Assembly (NCBI GenBank): GCA_046156035.1
Contig: JBJXEW010000014.1
Coordinates: forward strand, 62,001 to 126,000
Length of the DNA: 64,000 bases
Source of the DNA: JAEUIX01 sp046156035
GTDB lineage: Bacteria; Planctomycetota; Phycisphaerae; Phycisphaerales; UBA1924
Direction of reading: 5' to 3'
In this document: piece by piece, positions 57,201-64,000 of the stretch
Layout: every line of letters starts with the position of its first letter
How positions within the stretch are numbered: position 1 is the stretch's first letter
Notes under the pieces: model-generated
Seen by the model: the letters and a program-made list of their open reading frames with translations, nothing else
Told to the model about the DNA's origin: nothing
The model's database searches: none
Program-made: the position numbers and the translations under genes

Positions 57201-57903
57201 CGCGGCCTGCGCCGCGCTGGTGCATGAGGGCTCGCAGCGAGAGCGCCGTGCCCAGCGGGTGAACCTCTTCCGCTGTCAGGTCATACACCGCGGAGCGCTT
57301 GGGCCACGTGGCCGCAGACCATGGCAGCAGCACCCGCCGCGCCCCGATGCCCGCAAGTTCAGGCGAGGTCATCCCCAGCGCCGTGATGCCCAGTGCGCAC
57401 GCGCACGCCGCGCCCGCCGCGAGCGCCACAGGCTTCCACCGCAGCACACGCGTGAGGCGAAAGGTTGGGGTGAGCGCACCGGCAAGGGCCACCACGCGCT
57501 CGCCCATCGCCCGCGCAAGCGGCGGCGCGTGCGTGCCCGGATGACCCGCAAAGTCCACGCCCGATGCCAGCAGGTCCACCGCCTGCGGGCCGGGCTCGTT
57601 CAACGATTCAAGCCGCAGGGCCAGTTCCTCCAGCGGCGGGCGGAATCGCCACGCCAGCAGCACGCGCCGCCAGATGGAGATGCCCAGCAGGGCCAATCCC
57701 AAGGCCAGCAGGCCGCCCCGCACGGCCGATGGCAGACGCAGCGCGTAATCCAGCAAGCCCAGGCCGACACCTACGGAGAGGGCCAGCGCGATCAGCCACA
57801 GGCCACGTTGCAGCACGAGGCTGAGCCGCATCACCGACCGCAGGCGGCGGAGCGAGGCGAGCGCGGGTTGAAGCGAGGGAGCACGCACGGCGGAAACACA
57901 CAC
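54220..57903 (-). CDS. DUF4175-like giant membrane protein with long coiled coil
   Basis: A 1227-residue protein. Three TM segments lie near the N-terminus (LWLIALALSVGVGLGLLDYA, GGLLALGLALLGISIW, VALAAGAACACALGITALGM). A beta-rich part (residues about 180-600) has Ig-like repeats. Then follows a long Gln/Glu/Ala/Arg helix-rich region (about 600-1190) with strong coiled-coil character. The whole resembles DUF4175 proteins found beside MoxR/VWA genes. The C-terminal tail is Gly/Gln-rich. The GTG start at 57903 is the longest frame; a later GTG at 57888 is possible. It lies in the second VWA cluster and probably spans the envelope. Function is unknown. Confidence 0.75.
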   Translation of the reverse strand: MCVSAVRAPSLQPALASLRRLRSVMRLSLVLQRGLWLIALALSVGVGLGLLDYALRLPSAVRGGLLALGLALLGISIWRRVLLAWRFRPPLEELALRLESLNEPGPQAVDLLASGVDFAGHPGTHAPPLARAMGERVVALAGALTPTFRLTRVLRWKPVALAAGAACACALGITALGMTSPELAGIGARRVLLPWSAATWPKRSAVYDLTAEEVHPLGTALSLRALMHQRGAGRASDRVEATYRLIGPDGTTGPSRRVVLTSQERPATARNRAGDTVEGVLHERILEAAALELDPDLTASETTQIEYALETSDDQSEARRITLVRPPAVVGASVRTSPPAYAASVPDFEPRTADLGTGTDQRATLAGVLAGSRVELSITLNKAVPTPATDAPPEMLREWLAAALGEQFASAVADRDATLDARFEEGLKWTIAWTLDQSLRLPVRAVDRFGVQSDGESILRIEVRADRPPEATVIKPDQDVEVLASASVEVVVEARDDVAVDSLAAEYRVARRAAGSVGAAPEPDADYVVLTATPESGRTLNVASRLDLDALKAKPGEEYWITALAHDAYELRGERHEGVRSAVRKVRVISEQQLTDQVWAELGGVRRTAQRLAEQQQTARAATEQAKDPGPIARDQAAITEGATRQDQVVSRLRERLDANSLNDTELSAVLNEARASLEQAREASAGAGQRLKEAKAAGESRDEPAASAATAKATEDQDRAQSALESLAELLDKGQDTWSVKRGLERLLQEQKALRDATSTAAKQSVGKPLEDLTPQQRQQTEQLGDQQEELARRAEEALRKMREKAEQMKETDPAAAAAMNDAAQRGRSANVPEQMEKAAKDIRTNKQQSANQQQDRATKALQDMLEQLEQAAKSRDQTLARQLASLIESIEGLIARQTGEIAALQRWADGGPSDGLDAPMIRLRTLTLGTAEQARAAGREARGVAGPLDAAAGAQGEAVTGIRATGASAEAVKTHEELSLAKLNEALERANEAQQQAQDRNARAERAELRKGYRELLDLQTDVRVRTDDVAKMEAGRRQRAAARELAEPQDRVRTLAAEMEQKTKEIGEADMFRFAHKRLDDAAGFAAQRLTEGEAGPAVRARQASAIRVLQGVLDALADTAQRPDDFRENAGGQGQGQGQGQGGGGQPKLIPPAAELKLLRGMQAEALELTRLAADDVGNAATRDEASQLQAGLAERAASLLQKLKDEEAGGGGGPVQKPVPNN

Positions 57904-58068
57904 TCGGCAGACCGTTCACTATCGGAGATTGCCTCGGACCGCCCCTGCGGCCCAAGGCTCAATGCATGAAGTGGCCACATCGAGCATCAAACAGACCACG
58001 AACACATGGGGCGAACACTCGCGCACCCCACACAAGATACGGCCCCGCGGCACGGCGGGTGCGGCCGT

Positions 58069-60531
58069 TTACACCAACCGGATCAGACGCCGGCCCACCC
58101 ACTCCAGAACAAACAGGCCAACCACCAGGAACAAGGCCAACGGGCTGTCCCACAAACTTTGTTCGTCCGGCGCAAGGGCCAGCCGTACCTCACGGCGCGG
58201 CAGCAGGCCCGGCAGCCGGTCCAGGTCCGCCGGGTTCACCACCGAGCCCCCTGTCTGCTGGGCGAGCGAGGCGAGGAGCGCGTGGTCGGTTTCGGGCCGC
58301 CGCAGTTCATCATCACTCTGCCACGCTTCCAGATCGGCGGAGATCGCCTGCCCTGCGAGCAACGCATCGGTGATCTCGATGCGGTAGATGCCCGTCACCG
58401 GCGGAATGAACGTGCCCACAAACGTGGCCCGGTCGCCGGGCCGCGCCACGGCACGATCCGTCGAAGCACGGAGCGTGATGTCGCTCGTGTCGTTGCCTGT
58501 GGCCTCTTCGCCCGCGCCCGGGCGGCGCGTCACGCGAAGTTGAAGGGTGGACCCGGCCGCTTCGGCCAGCGATTGATCCAGCAGTTCCACGCGCACCCGC
58601 ACCGGTCCGCCCACCTCGGCCCGTTGCGGCGCCACCGTGAGCACCGCGGCCTTGCCGGAGCGTGCCACCGAATCTCGGCCCAGCAGGCGGATGAGTTGCA
58701 ACCAGAAACGCTCCGGCCAGTCTTCGCCGCGCCCGTAGCGCCAGCGCCAGATCTCGTCGGTGGCCACGTACACGACACGCCCCGCGCCGTAACGCATCGT
58801 GAGCACGAGCGCCGACGCGTCGGCATCGGTGGCAGCAGGCGTCTGGGCGTGCCCGGTGGCGAGAACCTCCGCGGCGGGCTTGAGTTGGTCCGGGGCGATT
58901 CGCTGTGCCCCCCGCAGGCGCGACCAGCCCGACCCGCTCACCCCCACGCCCGTGGGCCACCAAGACCCGTCTTGCGGCGTGCGGAGCAGGCGCAGCACGC
59001 CCAGCCGATCGGCCAGAGGTGTCGGGCGCATCACCACGTCGCGGTCCCAGGTGCCCACCGCCTCGCCGCCGATGCCTCCACCCGTGTCCGTCGAGGAGAT
59101 CGCCATCGGCAGCAGGTCGGCAAGTGGTGTGGACCGCCATGCTCCGGGCGTGGCGCTGTCTCCGCCGATCCACAAGAGGCCCGCACCGCCGGAAGCCACT
59201 CGGGCTCGCAGTTGGCGAAGTTGCTCAGGGCTGAACACTTCCGGTTGCACATCGCCGATCACGATCACGTCGAACGCGTCCCACTCGGGCGGCGAGTTGG
59301 GCAGCGCATCCATCGGCGTGTTGCCCTCCTGCAAATACCTGCGCCCCGGCGAGAGCAGCGTGGCCGTCGAGGCCACCGACTTCTCGCGCGTGAGGATCGC
59401 CTGCAAGTAGCGATACTCCCAGCGCGGGTACCCATCCAGATACAGCACGCGCAGGGGCCGGTCCACGATCTCCACCGAGATCGGCGTCTCGTTGTTGCCC
59501 GCCAGCAGGTCGCCACCGCCGGGCCCACCCGCGGCCCCGTCGGGCACAACCCGCACGGCCCACTTGGCGGCCGCGCCGCCCGCCCCCGCCGAGGGCGTGG
59601 CCGTGAGTGTCACCCGTTCCGATGCCTCCGGTCCGTCTGGCAGCACCACGCTGCGCTCGTCCAGCACATCACCGGTGCGCGTGTCAACAAGTTGCACCTT
59701 CACCGGCGCGTTCGAGCCCGACGATCCTGCCCGCTCGACGACCGCCTCGACGGGGATGACATCTGCCGCGAAAGCCACGCCCGGACCCGTCGCCGAACGC
59801 ACCGACCAATCCGCCACCGGCTGGTCGGAACCCAAGGGCACCGCCACCACCGGCACACGCTCGGCCAGTAAGCGCCGCAGCAACGCCCGGGGAGGCTGGT
59901 CTGTCGCCCGCCCGTCCGAAAAAACGACCATGCCCGACACAGGCCTGCCCGCCGCACGCGCCAGGCCCTGTTCCAGCGCGGCCGCCAGATCAGTCCGTCG
60001 CCCGGTCGGCCCCGCGCCGTCAAGCGCGGGGAGGCCGGGCACCTCTGCCGAGGGCTTCAGGTCAAAGGTCCCGCTGTCAAAGCCCAACCAGAGCACGGTC
60101 CGGTCCTTGGCGAGTGCGCCCAGCGCGGCTTGATGAGCCGCAAGAGCCCCGCGAAGTTGCTCATCACGCGTGACGCGAGCGCCGGCGCCAACACCCGTGC
60201 CGGGCGCATCGGCGATGCGCATGGAGGCCGAGCGGTCCACCAGCGCAATCACCCAGTCCTGCTCCACCGATTCGTTCGCCCGCTCCAGGTGCGGCCCGCA
60301 CGCCAGGAACGCCACCAGCACGATCAACAGCGCCCGGCTCGCGGCCAGCACCGAGCGGCCCCACAACGGCCCTTCGATCTTTCGATAGCACCACCACGCC
60401 GCGGCCAGCGCGGCGATGCCCAGCACCGCCCACTCCCACGGTCGCGGCGCGAACGAGAGCGCAAAGCGCACACCCTCCTGATCCGGATGGAGCGAGCGGA
60501 AGCCCAGCAGCCTGTCAATCCACTCAGGCAC
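58069..60531 (-). CDS. membrane VWA / amidotransferase-like protein
   Basis: An 820-residue protein. It has N-terminal TM segments (WAVLGIAALAAAWWCYR and LLIVLVAFLACGP), a VWA domain with intact MIDAS DRSAS (about residues 101-105) and SGMVVFSDGRATDQPP, an amidotransferase-like domain (FDVIVIGDVQPEVFSPEQLR, GAGLLWIGGDS), and a C-terminal TM segment (ALFLVVGLFVLEWVGRRLIR). It is a paralogue of the 6467-9469 product. The GTG start at 60531 overlaps the preceding gene's stop by 8 bp, so the genes are coupled, and is preferred over starts deep inside the upstream gene. Confidence 0.82.
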   Translation of the reverse strand: MPEWIDRLLGFRSLHPDQEGVRFALSFAPRPWEWAVLGIAALAAAWWCYRKIEGPLWGRSVLAASRALLIVLVAFLACGPHLERANESVEQDWVIALVDRSASMRIADAPGTGVGAGARVTRDEQLRGALAAHQAALGALAKDRTVLWLGFDSGTFDLKPSAEVPGLPALDGAGPTGRRTDLAAALEQGLARAAGRPVSGMVVFSDGRATDQPPRALLRRLLAERVPVVAVPLGSDQPVADWSVRSATGPGVAFAADVIPVEAVVERAGSSGSNAPVKVQLVDTRTGDVLDERSVVLPDGPEASERVTLTATPSAGAGGAAAKWAVRVVPDGAAGGPGGGDLLAGNNETPISVEIVDRPLRVLYLDGYPRWEYRYLQAILTREKSVASTATLLSPGRRYLQEGNTPMDALPNSPPEWDAFDVIVIGDVQPEVFSPEQLRQLRARVASGGAGLLWIGGDSATPGAWRSTPLADLLPMAISSTDTGGGIGGEAVGTWDRDVVMRPTPLADRLGVLRLLRTPQDGSWWPTGVGVSGSGWSRLRGAQRIAPDQLKPAAEVLATGHAQTPAATDADASALVLTMRYGAGRVVYVATDEIWRWRYGRGEDWPERFWLQLIRLLGRDSVARSGKAAVLTVAPQRAEVGGPVRVRVELLDQSLAEAAGSTLQLRVTRRPGAGEEATGNDTSDITLRASTDRAVARPGDRATFVGTFIPPVTGIYRIEITDALLAGQAISADLEAWQSDDELRRPETDHALLASLAQQTGGSVVNPADLDRLPGLLPRREVRLALAPDEQSLWDSPLALFLVVGLFVLEWVGRRLIRLV

Positions 60532-62974
60532 GCGCGGCTCCTGCGGTCTGGGCACGCGGTACGGAGGTTTCCGGTGTCGGCCCCATGCGGCGCGCGAGCC
60601 ACAGTTCCACCAGCAACAGGGCCAGAACTGCGAGCATCCATTCCGGCCCGCTGGCCCGGCCTTCGGCGCGTGTGGCCAGGAGTGTCTCCAGCGCCACCAC
60701 ATCGGCCCCCGCGAACGTTGACGGGCGCGTGTCGTCGTCGTTGAGCCACGCCAGTTTGCCTGTGCCCAGCGACGACGAGAGCCACCCCACCAGCACGCCG
60801 GGGTCGCCCGAATCGAGCCTGCTGCCCGTGTGGTCGGCGTTCACCGCCAGAATGCCGCGCCGCGTGCCGCGCGTGTCCAGGGCTTCGAGCAGCCCGGCAT
60901 GGCGCAAGGCGCTCGCCGTTTGCCCGGAGGCATCCAGCGTGATCGAAGCCAGTTCGGCGATGTCCGTGGGCGTGTCGCCGGGTTCAACTTCAATGGCCCG
61001 CAGCCGCACAGATTGGCCCGGGAGCGTGGCGCGAAACCCCGCCACCACCGCCGCGGCGGGCCGGGCGCGGCCCACACCCTGCCGCACCAGTTCGTGCAAC
61101 AGCGGCACCATCAAGGGCTTCACGGGCAGATCGGTCCACGCCAGTTCGAGGGCGCTGGCGAAGTACACGACGGCCCCGTGGTGAGGCACGGTCCTGTCGG
61201 ATTCTCGTGCCGCTTCGGGCCTGCCCGGCACGCCCGCCGGCGTGCCCGTCGCTGCAGACGCGCTGGGTGAGAGTGGTGCAAACCACAGCCACGGCGTGCC
61301 GTCCGCCAGCCAGAGGGCCGCGGTGCCGGTGCCGCCCGCCGAGACGAGCGGGAGCACGCGATCCACCGATACGGGCCGGGCAAGGTCCGCCAGTTCGCCA
61401 CGCAGCGGTGCGAGCAGATCGAGTGTCGTCGTGGCACCCGCTGTGCCGCCCGGGGGCGCGGCGAGCAACCGCCCGCCCGCGCGATCGTCTCGCGGAATCG
61501 AGCGCGCCTCGCGAGCCACGGCCCACGGCAGGCCCAGCGCTCGCGTCATGGCATCCGGCCAAGTGTGCACAGTCTGGTCTGCGCTGGGCGAGATGATGAG
61601 AAGGCCGCCACCGCCCGGACCCGATCCGCCCGCATCGCCCTGTGCCCACTGCGCCAAGCGAGACCAATCGGCATCACCCAGGCGTGCGGGGTCGGCCACG
61701 AAGATCGTGTCCAGCCCCGCGAGCGATGCTGCGTCGAGGTTGCCCGGTTGAAGGTCGGCAAGTTCCAGCCCTGAATCTTCGTGGGGGCGCAGCGCGAGCG
61801 CCGCCCACTCCTCTGAGCGCATCGCTTCCGGCGATGCGGCACGCCCGGACCGCTGCCCCGAGGAGCCCAGCAGGCCAATGCGGAGCGTTTCGCGCAGTTC
61901 GATGGGCACCCGGGCCGTGTTGTCCGCCAGCAGCGCATCGTCATCAATCCGTGCGATCAGCGCGGCGCCGCCCGCCGTCCATGATGCGGGGAGCGCCAGG
62001 GCCAGCGTGGCCGTCGCTTCGCGTTGCCCGGGCGACCAGCGCACGGGGGCGGAGGCCGTGATCGGTGCCGCGGTGCGAGGTGGACCCGTCGTCGCGGCGA
62101 CCTCGACCAGCCGCACAGACACGGTCGAACTGCCCGCCGCGGCAAGGCCGCCGCCGCTGCGCTCTAGGCGCGCCGACACCAGCGTGGAGCGGCCCGCCGA
62201 TGCGGAAGACAGCACCGACTCCTGCGGCACCAGCGCCGTCAGAGCGATGTTGGCCGGCTCGGCCCCGCCGGCCGGTGAGACCGCCAGCAGACGCACACCC
62301 GTTGGCAGTTTCGGTAGCGCGGCGTTGGAGTCCGCGGACCCGGTCGTCAGGTCTGAAAGGATGATGGCGTGCGTGCGGTCGGGAGCATCCGCACGCGCAT
62401 CTCGCTGGCGTGCATCGGCAATCGCCGCCGCGACTGCGCCCAAGCCTCCGGGAATGTCGGCCCGTGCGTCGGTGGTCAGAACCGTGTCCAGCAGGCCCGC
62501 GGCGGCGGCCAGGTTCGGTGATGAGGGGATCAGCAGCGGCTGCGCGGGCGCGCCGAGCAGCACGATGCCCACGCGGTCGCCATCGGGCAGCGCGGCGATG
62601 ATGGCCTTGGCCCGCGCTGTGTGCCGCGCCAGGGCCGTCTGGCGGGCCGCGTCGGTCGCGCCCGCGGCGATGGAGTTGTCGATGAGCAGGTAGATTGTCC
62701 GGCCCCGCGACGATGGGCTCGCCCCGGCGATCGCCCCGACGATCGGCCGGCCGATGACCACGGCCAGCGCGGCAACCGCCAGGCAGCGCACCGCCAGCAG
62801 CAGCCACTTTTCCACCACCAGCCGCCGGCGCGTGCGGCGATAGGCCTCCATCACGAAGCGCATCGCCCCCCAGCGCACGGGCTTGCGCCGCCGCCGCATG
62901 AGCAGGTGGATGATGATCGGCAGCGCGACCGCGGCCAACCCCGCCCCGAGCAGCGCTGTGTGCAGGAACGTCAT
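60524..62974 (-). CDS. BatA-like membrane protein with degenerate VWA domain
   Basis: An 816-residue BatA-family protein. The N-terminus has TFLHTALLGAGLAAVALPII, IHLLMRRRRKPVRWGAMRF and a second TM segment (LLLAVRCLAVAALAVVIGRP). A VWA-like domain follows, with the MIDAS start changed to DNSIA (the second Ser of DxSxS is Ala), and AIILSDLTTGSAD. An amidotransferase-like region follows, and a C-terminal TM segment (EWMLAVLALLLVELWLA) ends the protein. It corresponds to the 13633-15882 product of the first cluster. Metal binding may be weak or lost. Confidence 0.83.
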   Translation of the reverse strand: MTFLHTALLGAGLAAVALPIIIHLLMRRRRKPVRWGAMRFVMEAYRRTRRRLVVEKWLLLAVRCLAVAALAVVIGRPIVGAIAGASPSSRGRTIYLLIDNSIAAGATDAARQTALARHTARAKAIIAALPDGDRVGIVLLGAPAQPLLIPSSPNLAAAAGLLDTVLTTDARADIPGGLGAVAAAIADARQRDARADAPDRTHAIILSDLTTGSADSNAALPKLPTGVRLLAVSPAGGAEPANIALTALVPQESVLSSASAGRSTLVSARLERSGGGLAAAGSSTVSVRLVEVAATTGPPRTAAPITASAPVRWSPGQREATATLALALPASWTAGGAALIARIDDDALLADNTARVPIELRETLRIGLLGSSGQRSGRAASPEAMRSEEWAALALRPHEDSGLELADLQPGNLDAASLAGLDTIFVADPARLGDADWSRLAQWAQGDAGGSGPGGGGLLIISPSADQTVHTWPDAMTRALGLPWAVAREARSIPRDDRAGGRLLAAPPGGTAGATTTLDLLAPLRGELADLARPVSVDRVLPLVSAGGTGTAALWLADGTPWLWFAPLSPSASAATGTPAGVPGRPEAARESDRTVPHHGAVVYFASALELAWTDLPVKPLMVPLLHELVRQGVGRARPAAAVVAGFRATLPGQSVRLRAIEVEPGDTPTDIAELASITLDASGQTASALRHAGLLEALDTRGTRRGILAVNADHTGSRLDSGDPGVLVGWLSSSLGTGKLAWLNDDDTRPSTFAGADVVALETLLATRAEGRASGPEWMLAVLALLLVELWLARRMGPTPETSVPRAQTAGAARA

Positions 62975-62975
62975 C

Positions 62976-63018
62976 GCTCCGTGCCTCCGTGCCTTTGTGC
63001 CTCCGTGCCTTCTTTCAT
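62976..63018. repeat. GTGCCTCC/GTGCCTT tandem repeat
   Basis: Four to five CCGTGCCTCCGTGCCTTTG-type units lie between the DUF58 stop and the BatA-like start, overlapping the DUF58 stop codon. It is the inverted orientation of the GGCACGAAG family. Confidence 0.6.
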
Positions 63019-64000
63019 CCGCTCTTGCTCCTGCGCAAGCGCGCGTTGCGATACGCCAGGAACGCCGAGAGCGGGGGGCCCAGCCAGTCGTGCGTGGAAA
63101 CGGTCATGTAGTCAAACCCGAAGCCGCGGGCGATCTTCTCGATCGCCTCCAGGTGCGCGTTCAGCGCGGCCAGATACTCCGTGCGGATTGCACGCGGGTC
63201 CACCTTCAGTTCCGCCTCGCCCTCCAGCCCCACCATCGGGGCCTCATCGCGCAGGTTGAACGTGCGTTCGGCCTCGTCGAGCACTTCCACGATGATCGCG
63301 TCGTGCCCGCGGTGCTTCAGGCGCGCCAGCGCCCCGCGGACGCGTTCGGGCTCCTCGAACAGGTCCGACAGCAGCACCACCAGGCACTTGTTCGTCACCT
63401 TGGCCAGCACCTGGTCCACCACGCGGGCCAGGTCGGTGGGCCGGTCGATCGGGTGCGTGGAGAGCGCTCCCACGATCTGCCGCCACGTGCCCGGCGAACT
63501 TGATCGTTTGATCTGCGAGCGCACCTCGTCGGCAAAGACCACCAGCCCCACGCGGTCGCCCTGCCGCAGGGCCACATAGGAGAGTGCCGCGGCGGTGGCG
63601 GTGGCGTGGTCGAACTTGGTCCAGTTGCTCAGCCCGTGCGGGCCGACCTTGTTGCCCGCGCCGCTGGCATCCTCGAAGGAGCGCGAGCCGTACGCCATCG
63701 AGCCCGACGAATCGACCATCACCAAGAGGTCGAGGTTGGTCTCCTGCTGATACTGCTTGAGTTGCAGTTTGTCGGTGCGCCCGAAGACCTTCCAATCCAG
63801 GTGGCGGATGTCGTCACCGGCTACATATGGCCGGTGCTGCGCGAACTCGACGCTGTACCCCTGGTACGGCGAGCGGTGCGAGCCCGACATCACCCCTTCC
63901 ACGATCATCTTGGCCCGCAGGTCCAGCGAGCCGAGGCGGGCCAGCGTCTGCGGGTGCAGATACAGCGACGCATCGGCCTCGGGGGGACGGGCGGGCGCGG
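63015..64000 (-). CDS. DUF58 domain protein (5' end outside the window)
   Basis: At least 328 residues; the reading frame continues through the right edge, so the N-terminus is missing. DUF58/VWA features are visible: YVAGDDIRHLDWKVFGRTDKLQLKQ and the metal site DSSGS (LLVMVDSSGSMAYG), then VLLSDLFEEPERVRGAL. It heads the visible part of the second MoxR-type cluster and is paralogous to the 12462-13451 protein. A moxR gene is expected just beyond the window but cannot be seen. Confidence 0.88.
   Translation of the reverse strand, partial: APARPPEADASLYLHPQTLARLGSLDLRAKMIVEGVMSGSHRSPYQGYSVEFAQHRPYVAGDDIRHLDWKVFGRTDKLQLKQYQQETNLDLLVMVDSSGSMAYGSRSFEDASGAGNKVGPHGLSNWTKFDHATATAAALSYVALRQGDRVGLVVFADEVRSQIKRSSSPGTWRQIVGALSTHPIDRPTDLARVVDQVLAKVTNKCLVVLLSDLFEEPERVRGALARLKHRGHDAIIVEVLDEAERTFNLRDEAPMVGLEGEAELKVDPRAIRTEYLAALNAHLEAIEKIARGFGFDYMTVSTHDWLGPPLSAFLAYRNARLRRSKSG

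Overview
The window is a high-GC chromosomal segment, most likely from a planctomycete of the class Phycisphaerae. That assignment is inferred from gene content: exosortase-type C-terminal anchors, two MoxR/DUF58/von Willebrand (VWA) clusters, a SecA-like ATPase next to HlyD/M50 proteins, and a short-insert GyrB. No rRNA, tRNA, CRISPR array, integrase or transposase was found. Genes are densely packed and run on both strands.

Layout. 1-3.5 kb: tail of a PEP-CTERM-anchored PAP2/haloperoxidase-like protein, then accC, accB and an M24 aminopeptidase on the minus strand. 3.5-6.4 kb: a fused two-domain ABC permease and an NHL-repeat lipoprotein. 6.5-21.4 kb (plus): first VWA cluster (VWA/amidotransferase-like protein, MoxR, DUF58, BatA-like protein, secreted membrane protein, ABC-2 ATPase and permease), interrupted by an AlbA_2/HATPase regulator gene. 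21.4-22.7 kb: a DegT-family aminotransferase. 22.9-30.0 kb (plus): a four-gene export-type operon with an HlyD adaptor, a GAF-HlyD fusion, a PqqD-like/M50/HlyD fusion and a compact SecA-like ATPase. 30-37.9 kb: an exosortase-sorted secreted protein, gyrB, pdxH, dnaB and HU. 37.9-40.6 kb: a XamI-family restriction-modification pair. 40.8-52 kb: a secreted protein of unknown function, a PAP2 lipoprotein, ftsK, a GH13 alpha-amylase, a membrane protein, folE2 and class II DAHP synthase. 52-64 kb (minus): second VWA cluster (DUF58, two VWA proteins, a DUF4175-like coiled-coil giant, a Gln-rich secreted protein and a prenyltransferase-repeat protein).

Two genome-wide habits show across the window. 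First, short imperfect repeats of several families sit at operon junctions. Some have entered genes: two lie in frame in gyrB, and arms of one family encode the signal-peptide core of two neighbouring secreted proteins. Second, many transcription-unit heads carry a TANNNT-like -10 box only 5-8 nt before the start codon with no Shine-Dalgarno sequence, which suggests leaderless mRNAs, whereas genes with a good Shine-Dalgarno have their -10 candidates further upstream.

The candidate new system is the 22.9-30.0 kb operon. Its content suggests an envelope machine that recognises a peptide or protein (PqqD-like domain), may process it (HELGH metalloprotease core), moves it with a reduced SecA-type motor and spans the periplasm with three HlyD-type adaptors. 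This function is inferred only from domain content.
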